DNA of 48,931 bases from an uncultured Synechococcales cyanobacterium. Its GTDB lineage: Bacteria > Cyanobacteriota > Cyanobacteriia > CAIUCS01. The position numbers and the translations under genes were made by a program. Positions within the stretch are counted from its first letter, which is position 1, and every line of letters begins with the position of its first letter. Shown piece after piece: positions 1 through 8,682 of the stretch. The notes beneath the pieces were generated by a model. It saw only the letters and a program-made list of their open reading frames with translations. It was not told where the DNA came from and made no database searches. The stretch is from positions 1 through 48,931 of the forward strand of contig CAIUCS010000010.1 of the NCBI GenBank assembly GCA_903897715.1, in the 5' to 3' direction.

Positions 1-728
1 CCTGAGTAAAGCTTCAACTTCTTTCCACCTCCCACTGGCACTTCCTGCAAATCCCTATCTGCAAGGTATTGAGTCACCTGCTCCCTCAATTCCTTAAGCT
101 GGGACTCTAGGGGCTTGATCTGGGCACTCAGCTCCTCTATCAAGGTCGTAGCTTTAATTAAATCATCCAGGTTATCCAGGTTTAGGATATCAGGGTCATG
201 CTGTAGGTCTGCCTGGGCGATTTGCTCTAGGCAGGCAATGGTGGCTAGGCAGTCTCCAATGGCGGAATGGTCACCCTGCAATGCTTGCGGTTTGGGACTG
301 CCCGTAAATCGCTGGTGAAGCCGCATGATGCAAATATCTTCAATCTCTGGAAATTCCAATCCGTTCAAAGCCGCTGTTCCCTCCAACATGGCCAGGTCAA
401 AACGGCTGTTATAGGCGAGGATAATCCTACCTTCCAGTAGATCCAGAATGCTACCGTGGGCGGTTTCCCATGGGATCGCCCCCTTCTGTTCCAGCAAGTC
501 TACAGACAACCCATGAACAGCTAGGGCACTGGGGCTGATCGCATGCTTAGGCTGAAAGTACTGATGAAACAGGGTTTCCCCAGTAGGACTGAGAATAGCC
601 AGTTCTAGAATCTCAGCCAGGGACCCAAACCCACTGGTTTCGGTGTCTAAGACCACGTAACCATCAGGGTCATCGAAAATATCCCGGGCTGTGGATATGG
701 CGGCGTTCCTGATGCTAATTGGGTTCAT
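1..728 (-). CDS. DEDDh-family 3'-5' exonuclease (DnaQ-like), C-terminus off the window
   Basis: The gene starts at ATG 728 and its 3' end lies beyond base 1, so about 242 residues are visible. The start has a good ribosome site (AGGAG, 8 nt upstream). The fold is that of the proofreading exonuclease family: the DTET motif gives Asp28 and Glu30, NSRFD gives Asp111, and His154 and Asp159 complete the DEDDh set, so catalytic 3'-5' exonuclease activity is expected. After about residue 195 comes a charged helical, coiled-coil-like stretch and a Lys-rich tail that is not part of the epsilon-subunit core. It is divergent from the aspartase gene, with 77 bp between the two starts. The precise substrate cannot be told. 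It could be a stand-alone repair exonuclease, or one joined to a recombination-type C-terminal module. Confidence 0.85.
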   Translation of the reverse strand, partial: MNPISIRNAAISTARDIFDDPDGYVVLDTETSGFGSLAEILELAILSPTGETLFHQYFQPKHAISPSALAVHGLSVDLLEQKGAIPWETAHGSILDLLEGRIILAYNSRFDLAMLEGTAALNGLEFPEIEDICIMRLHQRFTGSPKPQALQGDHSAIGDCLATIACLEQIAQADLQHDPDILNLDNLDDLIKATTLIEELSAQIKPLESQLKELREQVTQYLADRDLQEVPVGGGKKLKLYS

Positions 729-749
729 CGTGTTGACTCCTAGATGTTC

Positions 750-761
750 TTCCATATGGAA
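750..761. promoter_or_regulatory. Perfect 12-bp palindrome between divergent genes
   Basis: TTCCATATGGAA is self-complementary. It lies in the 77-bp gap between the exonuclease start (728, minus) and the aspartase start (806, plus). The position suits an operator acting on one or both genes, but a 12-bp palindrome with an NdeI-like core can occur by chance. No regulator is assigned. Confidence 0.3.
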
Positions 762-805
762 TAATAGTATTATATCAAGTTGGGTTTGACGTGCTGTATT
801 GGTGT

Positions 806-2209
806 ATGAATCAACCATTAACCTTTCGGATTGAATCAGATTCCATGGGGGAACGGCAAATTCCCTTAAATGCCTATTATGGGATCCAAACCTTGCGTGC
901 CACTGAAAATTTTCCAATTAGTGGATTACGCCCTTTGGCTACTTATATTGATGCCTGCCTTCTAATTAAAAAAGCGGCTGCCTGGACCAATGGTCAATTA
1001 AAGTGTATTCCTGAAGATATTAGTCAGGCGATTGTTCAAGCGGCGGATGAAATCCTTGGGGGTCAATTGCGTGACCAATTTGTGGTTGATATTTACCAAG
1101 CAGGGGCTGGTACCTCCCATCACATGAATGTAAACGAAGTACTGGCAAATCGAGCTTTAGAATTACTCGGGGATGAAAAAGGAAATTATGGGCGGGTGAA
1201 CCCAAACGATCATGTTAATTATGGTCAATCCACCAATGACGTTATTCCCACTGCCATCCGAATTGGTGGATTGCTGGCATTGGAACATACTTTGTATCCA
1301 GCTTTATCCAATGCGATCGCCATCCTGAATCAAAAAGCAGTTGAATTTCATCATGTGATCAAGTCTGGTCGAACCCATTTGCAAGATGCTGTTCCAGTCC
1401 GACTGGGGGAGGGGTTCCGTGCTTGGGCTTATATTTTCACCGATCATTTACACCGTTTGCAATCCGCTGCCCAGGAATTGATGATTCTAGGATTAGGGGG
1501 CAGTGCCGTGGGAACTGGAATAAATACTCATCCCCAGTATCGCCCACAGGTAACCCTAAAATTAAGTGAACTTACTGGTCAACCCCTACGGACAGCGCCT
1601 CATCTCATGGCTGCCATGCAAAGTATGGCACCCTTTGTCTCCCTGTCTGGTACATTACGCAACCTTGCCCAAGACTGCATTAAAATTTCCCATGACCTAC
1701 GGTTAATGGACTCTGGACCCAAAACAGGATTAAAAGAAATTCAATTACCCCCGGTACAACCAGGCTCTTCAATTATGCCGGGTAAATACAATCCGGTTAT
1801 GGCTGAAATGATCTCCATGGTTTGTTTTCAGGTCATGGGATATGATACTGCCGTCCTTCTCGCTGCTCAAGCAGGACAATTAGAGCTGAACGTCATGATG
1901 CCTTTAATTGCCCATAATCTGATCCATAGTATTGAAATTTCTGGCAATGCCATCACCGCTCTGACTGACCAATGTTTAACCGGTATCACTGCGATGGATG
2001 AACGCTGTTATGCCTATGCTGAAGGAAGTCTAGCTCTAGTGACAGCATTGAATCCCCACATTGGTTATCTCAATGCTGCCATGGTTGCCAAAGAATCATT
2101 GGAATCCCACAAAACTCTGCGGAATATTGTATTAGAACAGAAGTTGATGGATGAAACCATGCTGGCAAAGGTATTGGATTTGGGTGAAATGAGTACATTA
2201 CCTGATTGA
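806..2209 (+). CDS. aspA: Aspartate ammonia-lyase (aspartase)
   Basis: Converts L-aspartate to fumarate and ammonia in the cytosol. The protein is a full-length (467 aa) member of the aspartase/fumarase superfamily. The N-terminal block with YYGIQTLRA is typical of aspartase rather than class II fumarase. SGRTHLQDA and the flexible SS-loop GSSIMPGKYNP (Ser321/Ser322, catalytic base region) are present. I chose ATG 806 because the following residues match the family N-terminus; GTG 791 would add five residues with no support. The gene converges on guaB3 with only 3 bp between stops. Specificity for aspartate over malate rests on overall similarity, so a fumarase label is the alternative. Confidence 0.9.
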   Translation: MNQPLTFRIESDSMGERQIPLNAYYGIQTLRATENFPISGLRPLATYIDACLLIKKAAAWTNGQLKCIPEDISQAIVQAADEILGGQLRDQFVVDIYQAGAGTSHHMNVNEVLANRALELLGDEKGNYGRVNPNDHVNYGQSTNDVIPTAIRIGGLLALEHTLYPALSNAIAILNQKAVEFHHVIKSGRTHLQDAVPVRLGEGFRAWAYIFTDHLHRLQSAAQELMILGLGGSAVGTGINTHPQYRPQVTLKLSELTGQPLRTAPHLMAAMQSMAPFVSLSGTLRNLAQDCIKISHDLRLMDSGPKTGLKEIQLPPVQPGSSIMPGKYNPVMAEMISMVCFQVMGYDTAVLLAAQAGQLELNVMMPLIAHNLIHSIEISGNAITALTDQCLTGITAMDERCYAYAEGSLALVTALNPHIGYLNAAMVAKESLESHKTLRNIVLEQKLMDETMLAKVLDLGEMSTLPD

Positions 2210-2212
2210 TAA

Positions 2213-3376
2213 CTATTTGCCCATTCCCAGTTGTTGTGCCTTTTGATAAACCTTTCCCTCCGTAAGTAAGGAGGGGGCGATCACCAGCTTCACCTGCTGC
2301 ATTTCCCGAATGTCTTTTGCACCCAAAGTGCCCATACTAGTCTTTAGTGCACCCAGTAAATTATGGGTGCCATCATCCAACCGGGCTGGACCTCGTAAAA
2401 TTTGTTCCACCGTTCCTGTTGTTCCCACTCGTATCCGGGTTCCCCTGGGAAGCACTGGGCTTGGGGTTGCCATACCCCAGTGATAACCCTGACCAGGGGC
2501 TTCTTCGGCTCGGGCAAAGGGAGACCCAATCATAACCGCATCAGCACCACAAGCTATACATTTGCAGATATCACCACCTGTAATGAGACCACCATCAGCA
2601 ATTACCGGAACATAGTGTCCAGTTTGGTGAAAGAAGTCTTCCCGGGCTGCGGCACAATCGGCGATCGCAGTTGCTTGGGGTACTCCCACCCCTAAAACCC
2701 CACGGGATGTGCAAGCTGCCCCTGGACCTATGCCAACCATTACCGCTGCAGCTCCAGCCCGCATAAGATGTAACGTCACTTCATAAGTTACACAATTGCC
2801 CATAACCACAGGCATTGGCATAGCTTGACAAAACTCTGGCAAGTTAAGAGGAGCCATTGTCTCTGGAGCTTGGTGGGAGGTAGATACGACCGTAGCCTGG
2901 ATAAAAAATAAATCTGCCCCCGCTTCTGCCACAAGTGAACCATATTTTGTTGCCGCAGCGGGGGTTGCGCTTACTGCGGCAATTCCTCCCTGCTCTTTAA
3001 TAGATGCAATCCGTTGGTGAATCAACTTCGGCTGAATCGGTTCGGCATATAGCTGCTGCATTAATGGTACAAATTCCTCAACCCCCACTGATGCAATTTT
3101 ATGTAATATGGGTTCAGGGTTTTCATATCGGGTTTGAACCCCCTCTAAGTTAAGAACTCCCAAGGAACCTAACTGGGATAGTTTCACTGCCATATTCACG
3201 TCCACTACCCCATCCATTGCACTGGCAATAATTGGAATTTCCATTACCAGGTTGCCAATCTGCCAGCGAGTCTCAGTTAACGAGAAATCTAAAGTACGTT
3301 GACCAGGCACTAAAGCAATTTCATCGATGCCATAGGCTCTGCGGGCGGTTTTACCACGACCAATTTGAATTTCCAC
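2213..3376 (-). CDS. guaB3: GuaB3, IMP dehydrogenase-related protein without CBS domains
   Basis: A (beta/alpha)8 barrel protein of 387 aa that lacks the tandem CBS insert of normal IMP dehydrogenase. The active-site loop GPGAACTSR supplies the nucleophile Cys222, and the N-terminus [10 protein letters not shown] is characteristic of the GuaB3 subgroup. As I recall the literature, cyanobacterial GuaB3 has been reported to have IMP dehydrogenase activity (IMP to XMP, NAD-dependent). That role in guanine nucleotide synthesis is family knowledge, not shown here. The start is GTG, with no ATG nearby in frame. It is followed on the left by aspA in convergent orientation and preceded by ppk1 transcription from the same strand, with about 110 bp between them. 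Confidence 0.88.
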   Translation of the reverse strand: MEIQIGRGKTARRAYGIDEIALVPGQRTLDFSLTETRWQIGNLVMEIPIIASAMDGVVDVNMAVKLSQLGSLGVLNLEGVQTRYENPEPILHKIASVGVEEFVPLMQQLYAEPIQPKLIHQRIASIKEQGGIAAVSATPAAATKYGSLVAEAGADLFFIQATVVSTSHQAPETMAPLNLPEFCQAMPMPVVMGNCVTYEVTLHLMRAGAAAVMVGIGPGAACTSRGVLGVGVPQATAIADCAAAREDFFHQTGHYVPVIADGGLITGGDICKCIACGADAVMIGSPFARAEEAPGQGYHWGMATPSPVLPRGTRIRVGTTGTVEQILRGPARLDDGTHNLLGALKTSMGTLGAKDIREMQQVKLVIAPSLLTEGKVYQKAQQLGMGK

Positions 3377-3487
3377 TTGACCAACCCACTAAACTGTAAT
3401 TAAGCTAGTTTCCATGAAAACTCCCCACTCTGTCAATTTAGTTACATTAGATTTATATTCTTTGTAAACTTTTTGTTCATCATAAGG

Positions 3488-5692
3488 CTAACCAGGGGAA
3501 CTGGCTAACTCCATGAATCTTTGCTGGGCAATGTTGAGTGATTCATTGGCAGTCGCCCGTCGGGGAATGTAGGAACCATCTGACTGGAGTTCCCACGTTT
3601 GGTAATTATCAGCCAGTAAAGTCCTAAGTATTGCTTGCAAGTCCTTTACAATCCCAGGTTCTTCAACGGGTACCACCGCTTCCACCCGACGATCCAAGTT
3701 ACGAGGCATCCAGTCAGCACTTCCAATCAATAATTGTTCCTGTCCATTGTTATGGAAATAAAAAATTCGTGAATGTTCTAAAAACCGTCCTACTAAACTT
3801 ATGACGCGAATATTTTCACTAATTCCAGGTAAACCTGGACGAAGACAACAGATTCCACGGACAATTAAGTCGATCTGGACCCCGGCTTGGGATGCCTCAT
3901 ACAAAATGGAAATGAGGGTTGGATCGACGAGGGAATTCATTTTAGCAATTATCTGTCCTGATGCCCCAGCTTGGGAATGGTGAATCTCTTGGCGAATATA
4001 GGTAATCATTTGCTCTCGTAAGTTAACAGGAGCAACTAATAATTTACGGTAGGTGTGTTGACGAGAATAACCAGTTAGATAATTAAATAAATCAGTGAGG
4101 TCTGCTCCCAAGTCTTCTCGACAACTCAACAGTCCTACATCAGTATAAAGACGAGCGGTTTTTGGATTATAGTTACCAGTGCCAATATGAACATAACGAC
4201 GAATCCTTCCTTCCAAGGAATGAGGTCCCCCGCCCCCTTCCTGTCGAACAACTAGTACGATTTTTGTATGGGTTTTTAATCCCACCAATCCATACACCAC
4301 ATGTACTCCAGCGTTTTCTAGTTTTCGAGCCCAGTTAATATTATTTTCTTCATCAAACCGTGCCTTCAGTTCCACAAGGGCTACAACTTGTTTACCATTT
4401 TCGGCGGCAGCAATCAATGCTTTCACGATGGGTGAATCGCCGGATGTTCGATAGAGGGTCATTTTAATGGCTAACACGGATGGGTCATAGGCAGATTGGG
4501 TAATAAATTGTTGAACAGATGCAGTGAAGGATTCATAGGGGTGATGTACCATTAGGTCTCGATGGCGAATAATGGCAAAAATGTCTTCACTCTCTTCCAA
4601 TCGGGGGATGTTTTTCTCCGGATCGAAATCACTAACCCATTTTAGGCGGTTGGGGATAACCGGGGTCCATGGCGGATCCTTTAATTCTGGCAATGGTAAG
4701 GAAATAAACGACATTAAATCTCTTAAGTTGAGCAACCCATCCAGACTGTAGACATCCTTTTCAGTAATATCCATTTCATCCATTAAGGTGTTTTTCACAT
4801 CACTTGGCATGGAGGATTGAATTTCTAGGCGGACAACAGAACCCCCTAACCGTCGTTTGCTGATTTCCTGTTCAATGGCAAGCAATAAGTCATCAGCTTC
4901 TTCTTCTTGGAATTCAAAGTCTCCATCCCTGGTAATGCGAAAAAGATGACATTCTTGTACAGTCATTCCAGGAAAGAGAAATTCTAGATTATGGGCGATC
5001 GCCTGTTCTAACGGTATTCCAGTCCAAGCCCCAGTATTATTATCATTTTGAGGGTGTAAATCCTTTGGAAAGACAATGAATCTGGGAAGAATGTTGGGGA
5101 CTTTAATTCGGGCAAATCGTTCTTCATCCCGTACCGGGTCTTTCACAACCACCGCCAGATTTAGGCTGAGGTTGGAAATATGGGGAAAGGGATGTCCTGG
5201 ATCAACGGCAAGAGGGGTTAGAACCGGGAAAATACGCTCTTCAAAATATTGTTGTAAATAATCCCGTTGTTTTTGGCTTAAGTCGGTAAAATTCCTTAAG
5301 TGAATACCATGGGTTGCCATTAAGGGACGTAGAACATCTTCAAAATGTTGATGTTGTTGTTTAACTAAAGGATGGAGGCGTTGACTAATTGCAGCGAGTT
5401 GTTCTTCTGGAGTAAAACCATCAGGACTTAACTGAGCAACCCCGGCGTCCACCTGTTCCCGCAGTCCTGATACCCGTACCATAAAATATTCATCCAGGTT
5501 GGAACTAAAGATGGCCATAAACTTTAATCGTTCCAGAAGGGGAGTGCGAGGGTCTATGGCTTCGTATAATACTCGTCGATTAAACTCCAGCCAACTTAAT
5601 TCACGATTGAGAAAGTACTGAGGATCAAGTAGATTGAGGGAAGATTGAATATCTGGTATTTTTCCTGAAAGCGAAGGCTTGGGGTTAGACAT
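3488..5692 (-). CDS. ppk1: Polyphosphate kinase 1
   Basis: Reversibly polymerises the ATP gamma-phosphate into inorganic polyphosphate. The 734-aa length is normal for PPK1. The N-terminal domain opens with NRELSWLEFNRRVL. The catalytic C1 domain contains KTHTK with His475, equivalent to the autophosphorylated His435 of the E. coli enzyme, followed by HIGTGNYNPKTARLYTD. The C2 domain carries EHSRIFYF with His640, equivalent to E. coli His592, then the IGSADWMPRNLDRR block. Every expected motif is intact. It stands alone, with no exopolyphosphatase gene beside it. The ATG start is followed by about 25 hydrophilic residues before the conserved domain. Confidence 0.95.
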   Translation of the reverse strand: MSNPKPSLSGKIPDIQSSLNLLDPQYFLNRELSWLEFNRRVLYEAIDPRTPLLERLKFMAIFSSNLDEYFMVRVSGLREQVDAGVAQLSPDGFTPEEQLAAISQRLHPLVKQQHQHFEDVLRPLMATHGIHLRNFTDLSQKQRDYLQQYFEERIFPVLTPLAVDPGHPFPHISNLSLNLAVVVKDPVRDEERFARIKVPNILPRFIVFPKDLHPQNDNNTGAWTGIPLEQAIAHNLEFLFPGMTVQECHLFRITRDGDFEFQEEEADDLLLAIEQEISKRRLGGSVVRLEIQSSMPSDVKNTLMDEMDITEKDVYSLDGLLNLRDLMSFISLPLPELKDPPWTPVIPNRLKWVSDFDPEKNIPRLEESEDIFAIIRHRDLMVHHPYESFTASVQQFITQSAYDPSVLAIKMTLYRTSGDSPIVKALIAAAENGKQVVALVELKARFDEENNINWARKLENAGVHVVYGLVGLKTHTKIVLVVRQEGGGGPHSLEGRIRRYVHIGTGNYNPKTARLYTDVGLLSCREDLGADLTDLFNYLTGYSRQHTYRKLLVAPVNLREQMITYIRQEIHHSQAGASGQIIAKMNSLVDPTLISILYEASQAGVQIDLIVRGICCLRPGLPGISENIRVISLVGRFLEHSRIFYFHNNGQEQLLIGSADWMPRNLDRRVEAVVPVEEPGIVKDLQAILRTLLADNYQTWELQSDGSYIPRRATANESLNIAQQRFMELASSPG

Positions 5693-5877
5693 GATGTTGA
5701 TTACTGGGGGATATTAGTTTTTAGGTCAGGAAACATTAGGATGATAAAAAGTGTCTATGACTAAGTGTTGTCCCTTGGGGAGGAGAAGCCAACCTGTGGG
5801 TTTTATTCCGTGGGTAAAAGTGGTTAGCCCTAAAGGGAAAGGAAAAATCAATTTAAGACGTAGGTAACAACAATATT

Positions 5878-6747
5878 ATGGTTCCTCTCCAAGATTTATT
5901 CACTACTTGTTTGAGTACTTCATTATTCAGTTCATTATTTTTTGTCTTGCCTGGATATTTAAACCTCCCTTCTGATCCGCTTGTTCGAGAAACTTCCCTT
6001 AATAGCTATGCTAATTTTATTCCCTCCTCTTCTGTTCTGTCAGTTAGCCAAAGCACTCCTGGAGATATTATGGCTGGCATTCGCAAACAAATCCTGATGG
6101 ACGTTGCCCGTCTTACAGGCAGTTCCTCTAGTCAAGAGTTTCAAATTTTGCGGGTAGAATCTCGAACTTGGCAAGATGGTTGCTTAGGGTTGGCAGACCC
6201 CGGTCAACTCTGTACCCAGGCACTTGTTCCTGGATGGGAAGTGGTTGTCGGCAGGGGGAAAGAACGGTGGATCTTTCGCAGCGATCGCACTGGACGGACG
6301 ATCAAATTAGATGCATTAGCCAGTTCCGAAACTGCAACCCCAAAGCCTGTCTCTCCATCTCCCGCCCCGTCAGCCCAGTTTCCAGTTAGTACACCACCCC
6401 TGCCTGAACAACAAATACCCGACGCTAAACTACCGATGACTGGTCAACGAACAACTGTTCGCCTCCTAAACCGTACAGGTGCCATCATCAATTATGCAGT
6501 TATTACAAATGGGTTGGATGGTCAGTTGCCCCAAGGTCAGTTGGCAGGGCGGAAACAAGTTGATTTAACCCCGTTATCACCCCCCGTGACGATCAACTTC
6601 CGACGACAAGACGGGGGGTTGCTACAAGGGAGCATACGGGTTATGGAATCAAATAGCCTAGAAGTTACCCTTACTGCAACAACTGATTTAGGACTAGACC
6701 GCACTGCCCTGAGTATTGAACCATCGGGATTTGTGTTTTTAAATTAA
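5878..6747 (+). CDS. Secreted or membrane-anchored hypothetical protein, two domains
   Basis: 289 aa with a hydrophobic N-terminus (about residues 8-27) consistent with a signal peptide or anchor. Residues of about 62-145 form a compact domain containing CLGLADPG and CTQALVPGWEVVV, a pattern I recognise from cyanobacterial proteins of unknown function. A Pro/Ser-rich linker (about 147-180) leads to a C-terminal beta-rich domain (about 194-289). The two cysteines in the first domain could form a disulfide in the periplasm. ATG 5878 is used; no strong ribosome site is visible. It is divergent from ppk1, with about 185 bp between starts. No enzymatic motif is seen. Confidence 0.7.
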   Translation: MVPLQDLFTTCLSTSLFSSLFFVLPGYLNLPSDPLVRETSLNSYANFIPSSSVLSVSQSTPGDIMAGIRKQILMDVARLTGSSSSQEFQILRVESRTWQDGCLGLADPGQLCTQALVPGWEVVVGRGKERWIFRSDRTGRTIKLDALASSETATPKPVSPSPAPSAQFPVSTPPLPEQQIPDAKLPMTGQRTTVRLLNRTGAIINYAVITNGLDGQLPQGQLAGRKQVDLTPLSPPVTINFRRQDGGLLQGSIRVMESNSLEVTLTATTDLGLDRTALSIEPSGFVFLN

Positions 6748-7275
6748 TAGATTTTGGGCACCTCGAATAATTCAAGCTTATGAGAAACGCGATTGAATAT
6801 GGGGTATGAATACATGCGTTTCTCAAAACTGAGGAAACATGAATGTCAAAAGGTATATGATAGATTTTATATTCTGCTAGGCGGTAACATTTTTCCACAA
6901 AGCCCATATAATTGGGAACATGTTCAAAAACATCAATATTGAACCGATCTTAATGTGCTTGAAGGCAGCCCTAGTTTCCTTCTTGCGCCCTTTTTATCCA
7001 CCGCCAACAGGTCGTTAGCCACCTGATTGTTGATAATCGTTAGACAGCTCCTCCGCCTTGACTTGGTTGAGGTGATAAAACGGAAGCTGCAAAGTGATTG
7101 ATAATTCTGCCATGGGATGGTTATAGAATCTATTCTGCAAGACTGTGTAGGATACAAAAAAATTATCAAGACAACGAACCAACATGGTTGGCTAAAGCCC
7201 TGTTGAATCGCTTTTCATCCTCCCGTTGAAACAGGGATGCTCTCAAGCTCCCGCATTATTTTAGGTAGGATTCAA
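6748..7275. other. 528-bp intergenic stretch without a convincing gene
   Basis: Two minus-strand frames of 78 codons lie here, but neither has a recognisable domain, ribosome site or coding-like composition. An inverted repeat CCCTGTT...AACAGGG lies near 7200-7238, and GTTGAATC / GATTCAAC also pair across this end of the gap. These could form a hairpin between the hypothetical gene and the tRNA. The segment of about 6950-7170 may be decayed coding sequence, but no family could be recognised. Confidence 0.4.
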
Positions 7276-7362
7276 CGGAGAGGGAGGGATTCGAACCCTC
7301 GTTACCCTTACGAGTAAACAGCATTTCCAGTGCTGCGCCTTCAACCACTCGGCCACCTCTCC
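7276..7362 (-). tRNA. tRNA-Ser (anticodon GGA)
   Basis: An 87-nt cloverleaf with a long variable arm, as expected for tRNA-Ser. The acceptor stem is GGAGAGG/CCTCTCC, the anticodon GGA is at 7326-7328, the T-arm has GGTTCGAATCC, and the discriminator is G (base 7276), which fits serine identity. CCA is not encoded. It reads codons UCC and UCU. It lies upstream of, and divergent from, the ferredoxin gene. Confidence 0.96.
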
Positions 7363-7401
7363 ATGGTATCCACGTTGGTGGAGAACACAGAAATTAAACT
7401 A

Positions 7402-7427
7402 TAACATTGAACGTTCGTTCAATGTTA
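7402..7427. promoter_or_regulatory. Perfect 12-bp-arm inverted repeat, candidate operator
   Basis: Two exact 12-bp arms (TAACATTGAACG and its complement) are separated by TT. It sits between the divergent tRNA-Ser and the ferredoxin gene, 54-79 bp before the ferredoxin ATG. The ACGTTCGT core resembles TetR-family operators. No T-run follows, so it is not a standard terminator. It may be an operator or a 5'-leader hairpin. Confidence 0.55.
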
Positions 7428-7480
7428 ATCTGGTTCAGATCATAATAATAATATCAAAGTTTGTACATCCTAGAATACCA

Positions 7481-7849
7481 ATGCCCAACTTTTATCAAGT
7501 AACGATTCATGATCGCCAGAAGAATACCTGTTATCACATCGACGTACCAGACAACCAGTATATTCTTCAATATGTGGAACATCAGGGAATTCATTTACCC
7601 TTTTCCTGCCGAAACGGGGCTTGTACTACCTGCGCAGTCAGGGTGTTGTCGGGAGAGATTGACCAACCTGAGGCGATGGGGTTATCTCCAGTGATTCAAC
7701 GAAAGGGATATGCCCTTCTCTGTGTCAGTTATGCCCGGTCTGATGTGAAAGTGGAAACCCAAGACGAAGACGAAGTATATGACCAGCAATTTGGTTGTTT
7801 TTTTGGTCGGGGTAAATTTGTTTTGGGTTTGCCAATGGATGAAGATTGA
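7481..7849 (+). CDS. Plant-type [2Fe-2S] ferredoxin with C-terminal extension
   Basis: A soluble one-electron carrier of 122 aa. The cluster ligands are visible as CRNGACTTC (Cys-x4-Cys-x2-Cys) followed by a fourth Cys in ALLCVSYA. Compared with the roughly 97-aa photosynthetic ferredoxin PetF, it carries about 25 extra C-terminal residues, including a Gly/Phe-rich stretch and an acidic end (GLPMDED). This indicates one of the minor cyanobacterial ferredoxins rather than PetF itself. The acidic surface typical of ferredoxin partner docking is present (QDEDEVYD). ATG 7481 gives the family N-terminus. It is monocistronic and preceded by the 7402-7427 palindrome. Its redox partner cannot be deduced. 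Confidence 0.88.
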   Translation: MPNFYQVTIHDRQKNTCYHIDVPDNQYILQYVEHQGIHLPFSCRNGACTTCAVRVLSGEIDQPEAMGLSPVIQRKGYALLCVSYARSDVKVETQDEDEVYDQQFGCFFGRGKFVLGLPMDED

Positions 7850-8142
7850 AGGATTGGCTACGGTTCTGGGGAAAACAAAGACCCTCGATGCCGAGGGGAT
7901 TGTCCGCTTTACTCAAAGCGTAAACCTTACGCGACCGCAACCTATGATGGCAGCATCGGCTCAACAGTTGAGTGACTTGATCCCATCGCCGTCAGAAATT
8001 AGTAGACATTCAGGTGGCAGAGAAGCATCATCTGTCTCTTGTCTTCAAAGCCCTTAAATGTCTTTTGTATCCTCGCTCCCCTAATTTGACAGATGGTGAC
8101 CGAGGCTGAAAACGCTCTGCTAAGGAAGGGGCACCAATTATT

Positions 8143-8682
8143 TTAAGGAATATTGAGGGGTTGCCCTGATCGGCTATACACTTGAATATCCCACTGACCA
8201 TTGATTGCAACTTCAAAGGCGATAGTCTGACCATCGCTGCTAATGGTTGGATTTCGAACTTCACCCACCACATTGGAGACAAGATTTTGTAATTGACGGG
8301 TGTCACGATTATAAATAAATATTCCTGAACGTCCTTGACGACTGGAGGCAAAAACAATCCATCGACCATCGGCTGACACCCCCGGATGAGAGCTTAGGGT
8401 ATCAAATGCGTTCAGTCCTGGCAATTCCATCAGGCGGCGTTGTACAGTATCGTATAGGTAAATATCTTGGCTTCCCCGACGGTCAGAGACGAATACAACA
8501 TAACGACCGGAAATCTGAGGGCTGGATTCAGTAAAACTACTATTGAGACTGCGTCCACTTGGATCAAAAGGGGTGGACAGTAGACGGGGATAACCAACAC
8601 AACTGGTCAGGGTCAATGTCAGGGTTGCAATGAATCCATTGCATTGACAACATTGAAAAAGTTTTCTACAAAGTATATTCAT
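8143..8682 (-). CDS. TolB-like PD40/beta-propeller lipoprotein
   Basis: 179 aa. An N-terminal hydrophobic segment ends in a lipobox (LTSC), so a lipid-anchored, periplasm-facing protein is likely. The mature part has three PD40-type beta-propeller repeats (roughly residues 50-80, 95-125 and 140-170), each with the S.DG..IAF/VF...R.G...I..Y pattern found in TolB. It is much shorter than TolB (about 430 aa) and lacks the TolB N-terminal domain, so it is not expected to replace TolB of the Tol-Pal complex. Its start overlaps the stop of the SLH gene by 4 bp (ATGA type), indicating translational coupling and a shared job at the cell envelope. Confidence 0.8.
   Translation of the reverse strand: MNILCRKLFQCCQCNGFIATLTLTLTSCVGYPRLLSTPFDPSGRSLNSSFTESSPQISGRYVVFVSDRRGSQDIYLYDTVQRRLMELPGLNAFDTLSSHPGVSADGRWIVFASSRQGRSGIFIYNRDTRQLQNLVSNVVGEVRNPTISSDGQTIAFEVAINGQWDIQVYSRSGQPLNIP

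Noticed and set aside
6671-7169. Two minus-strand frames of 78 codons between the secreted hypothetical and tRNA-Ser
   Set aside because: No ribosome site, no family resemblance, and the first overlaps the end of a better gene on the other strand.
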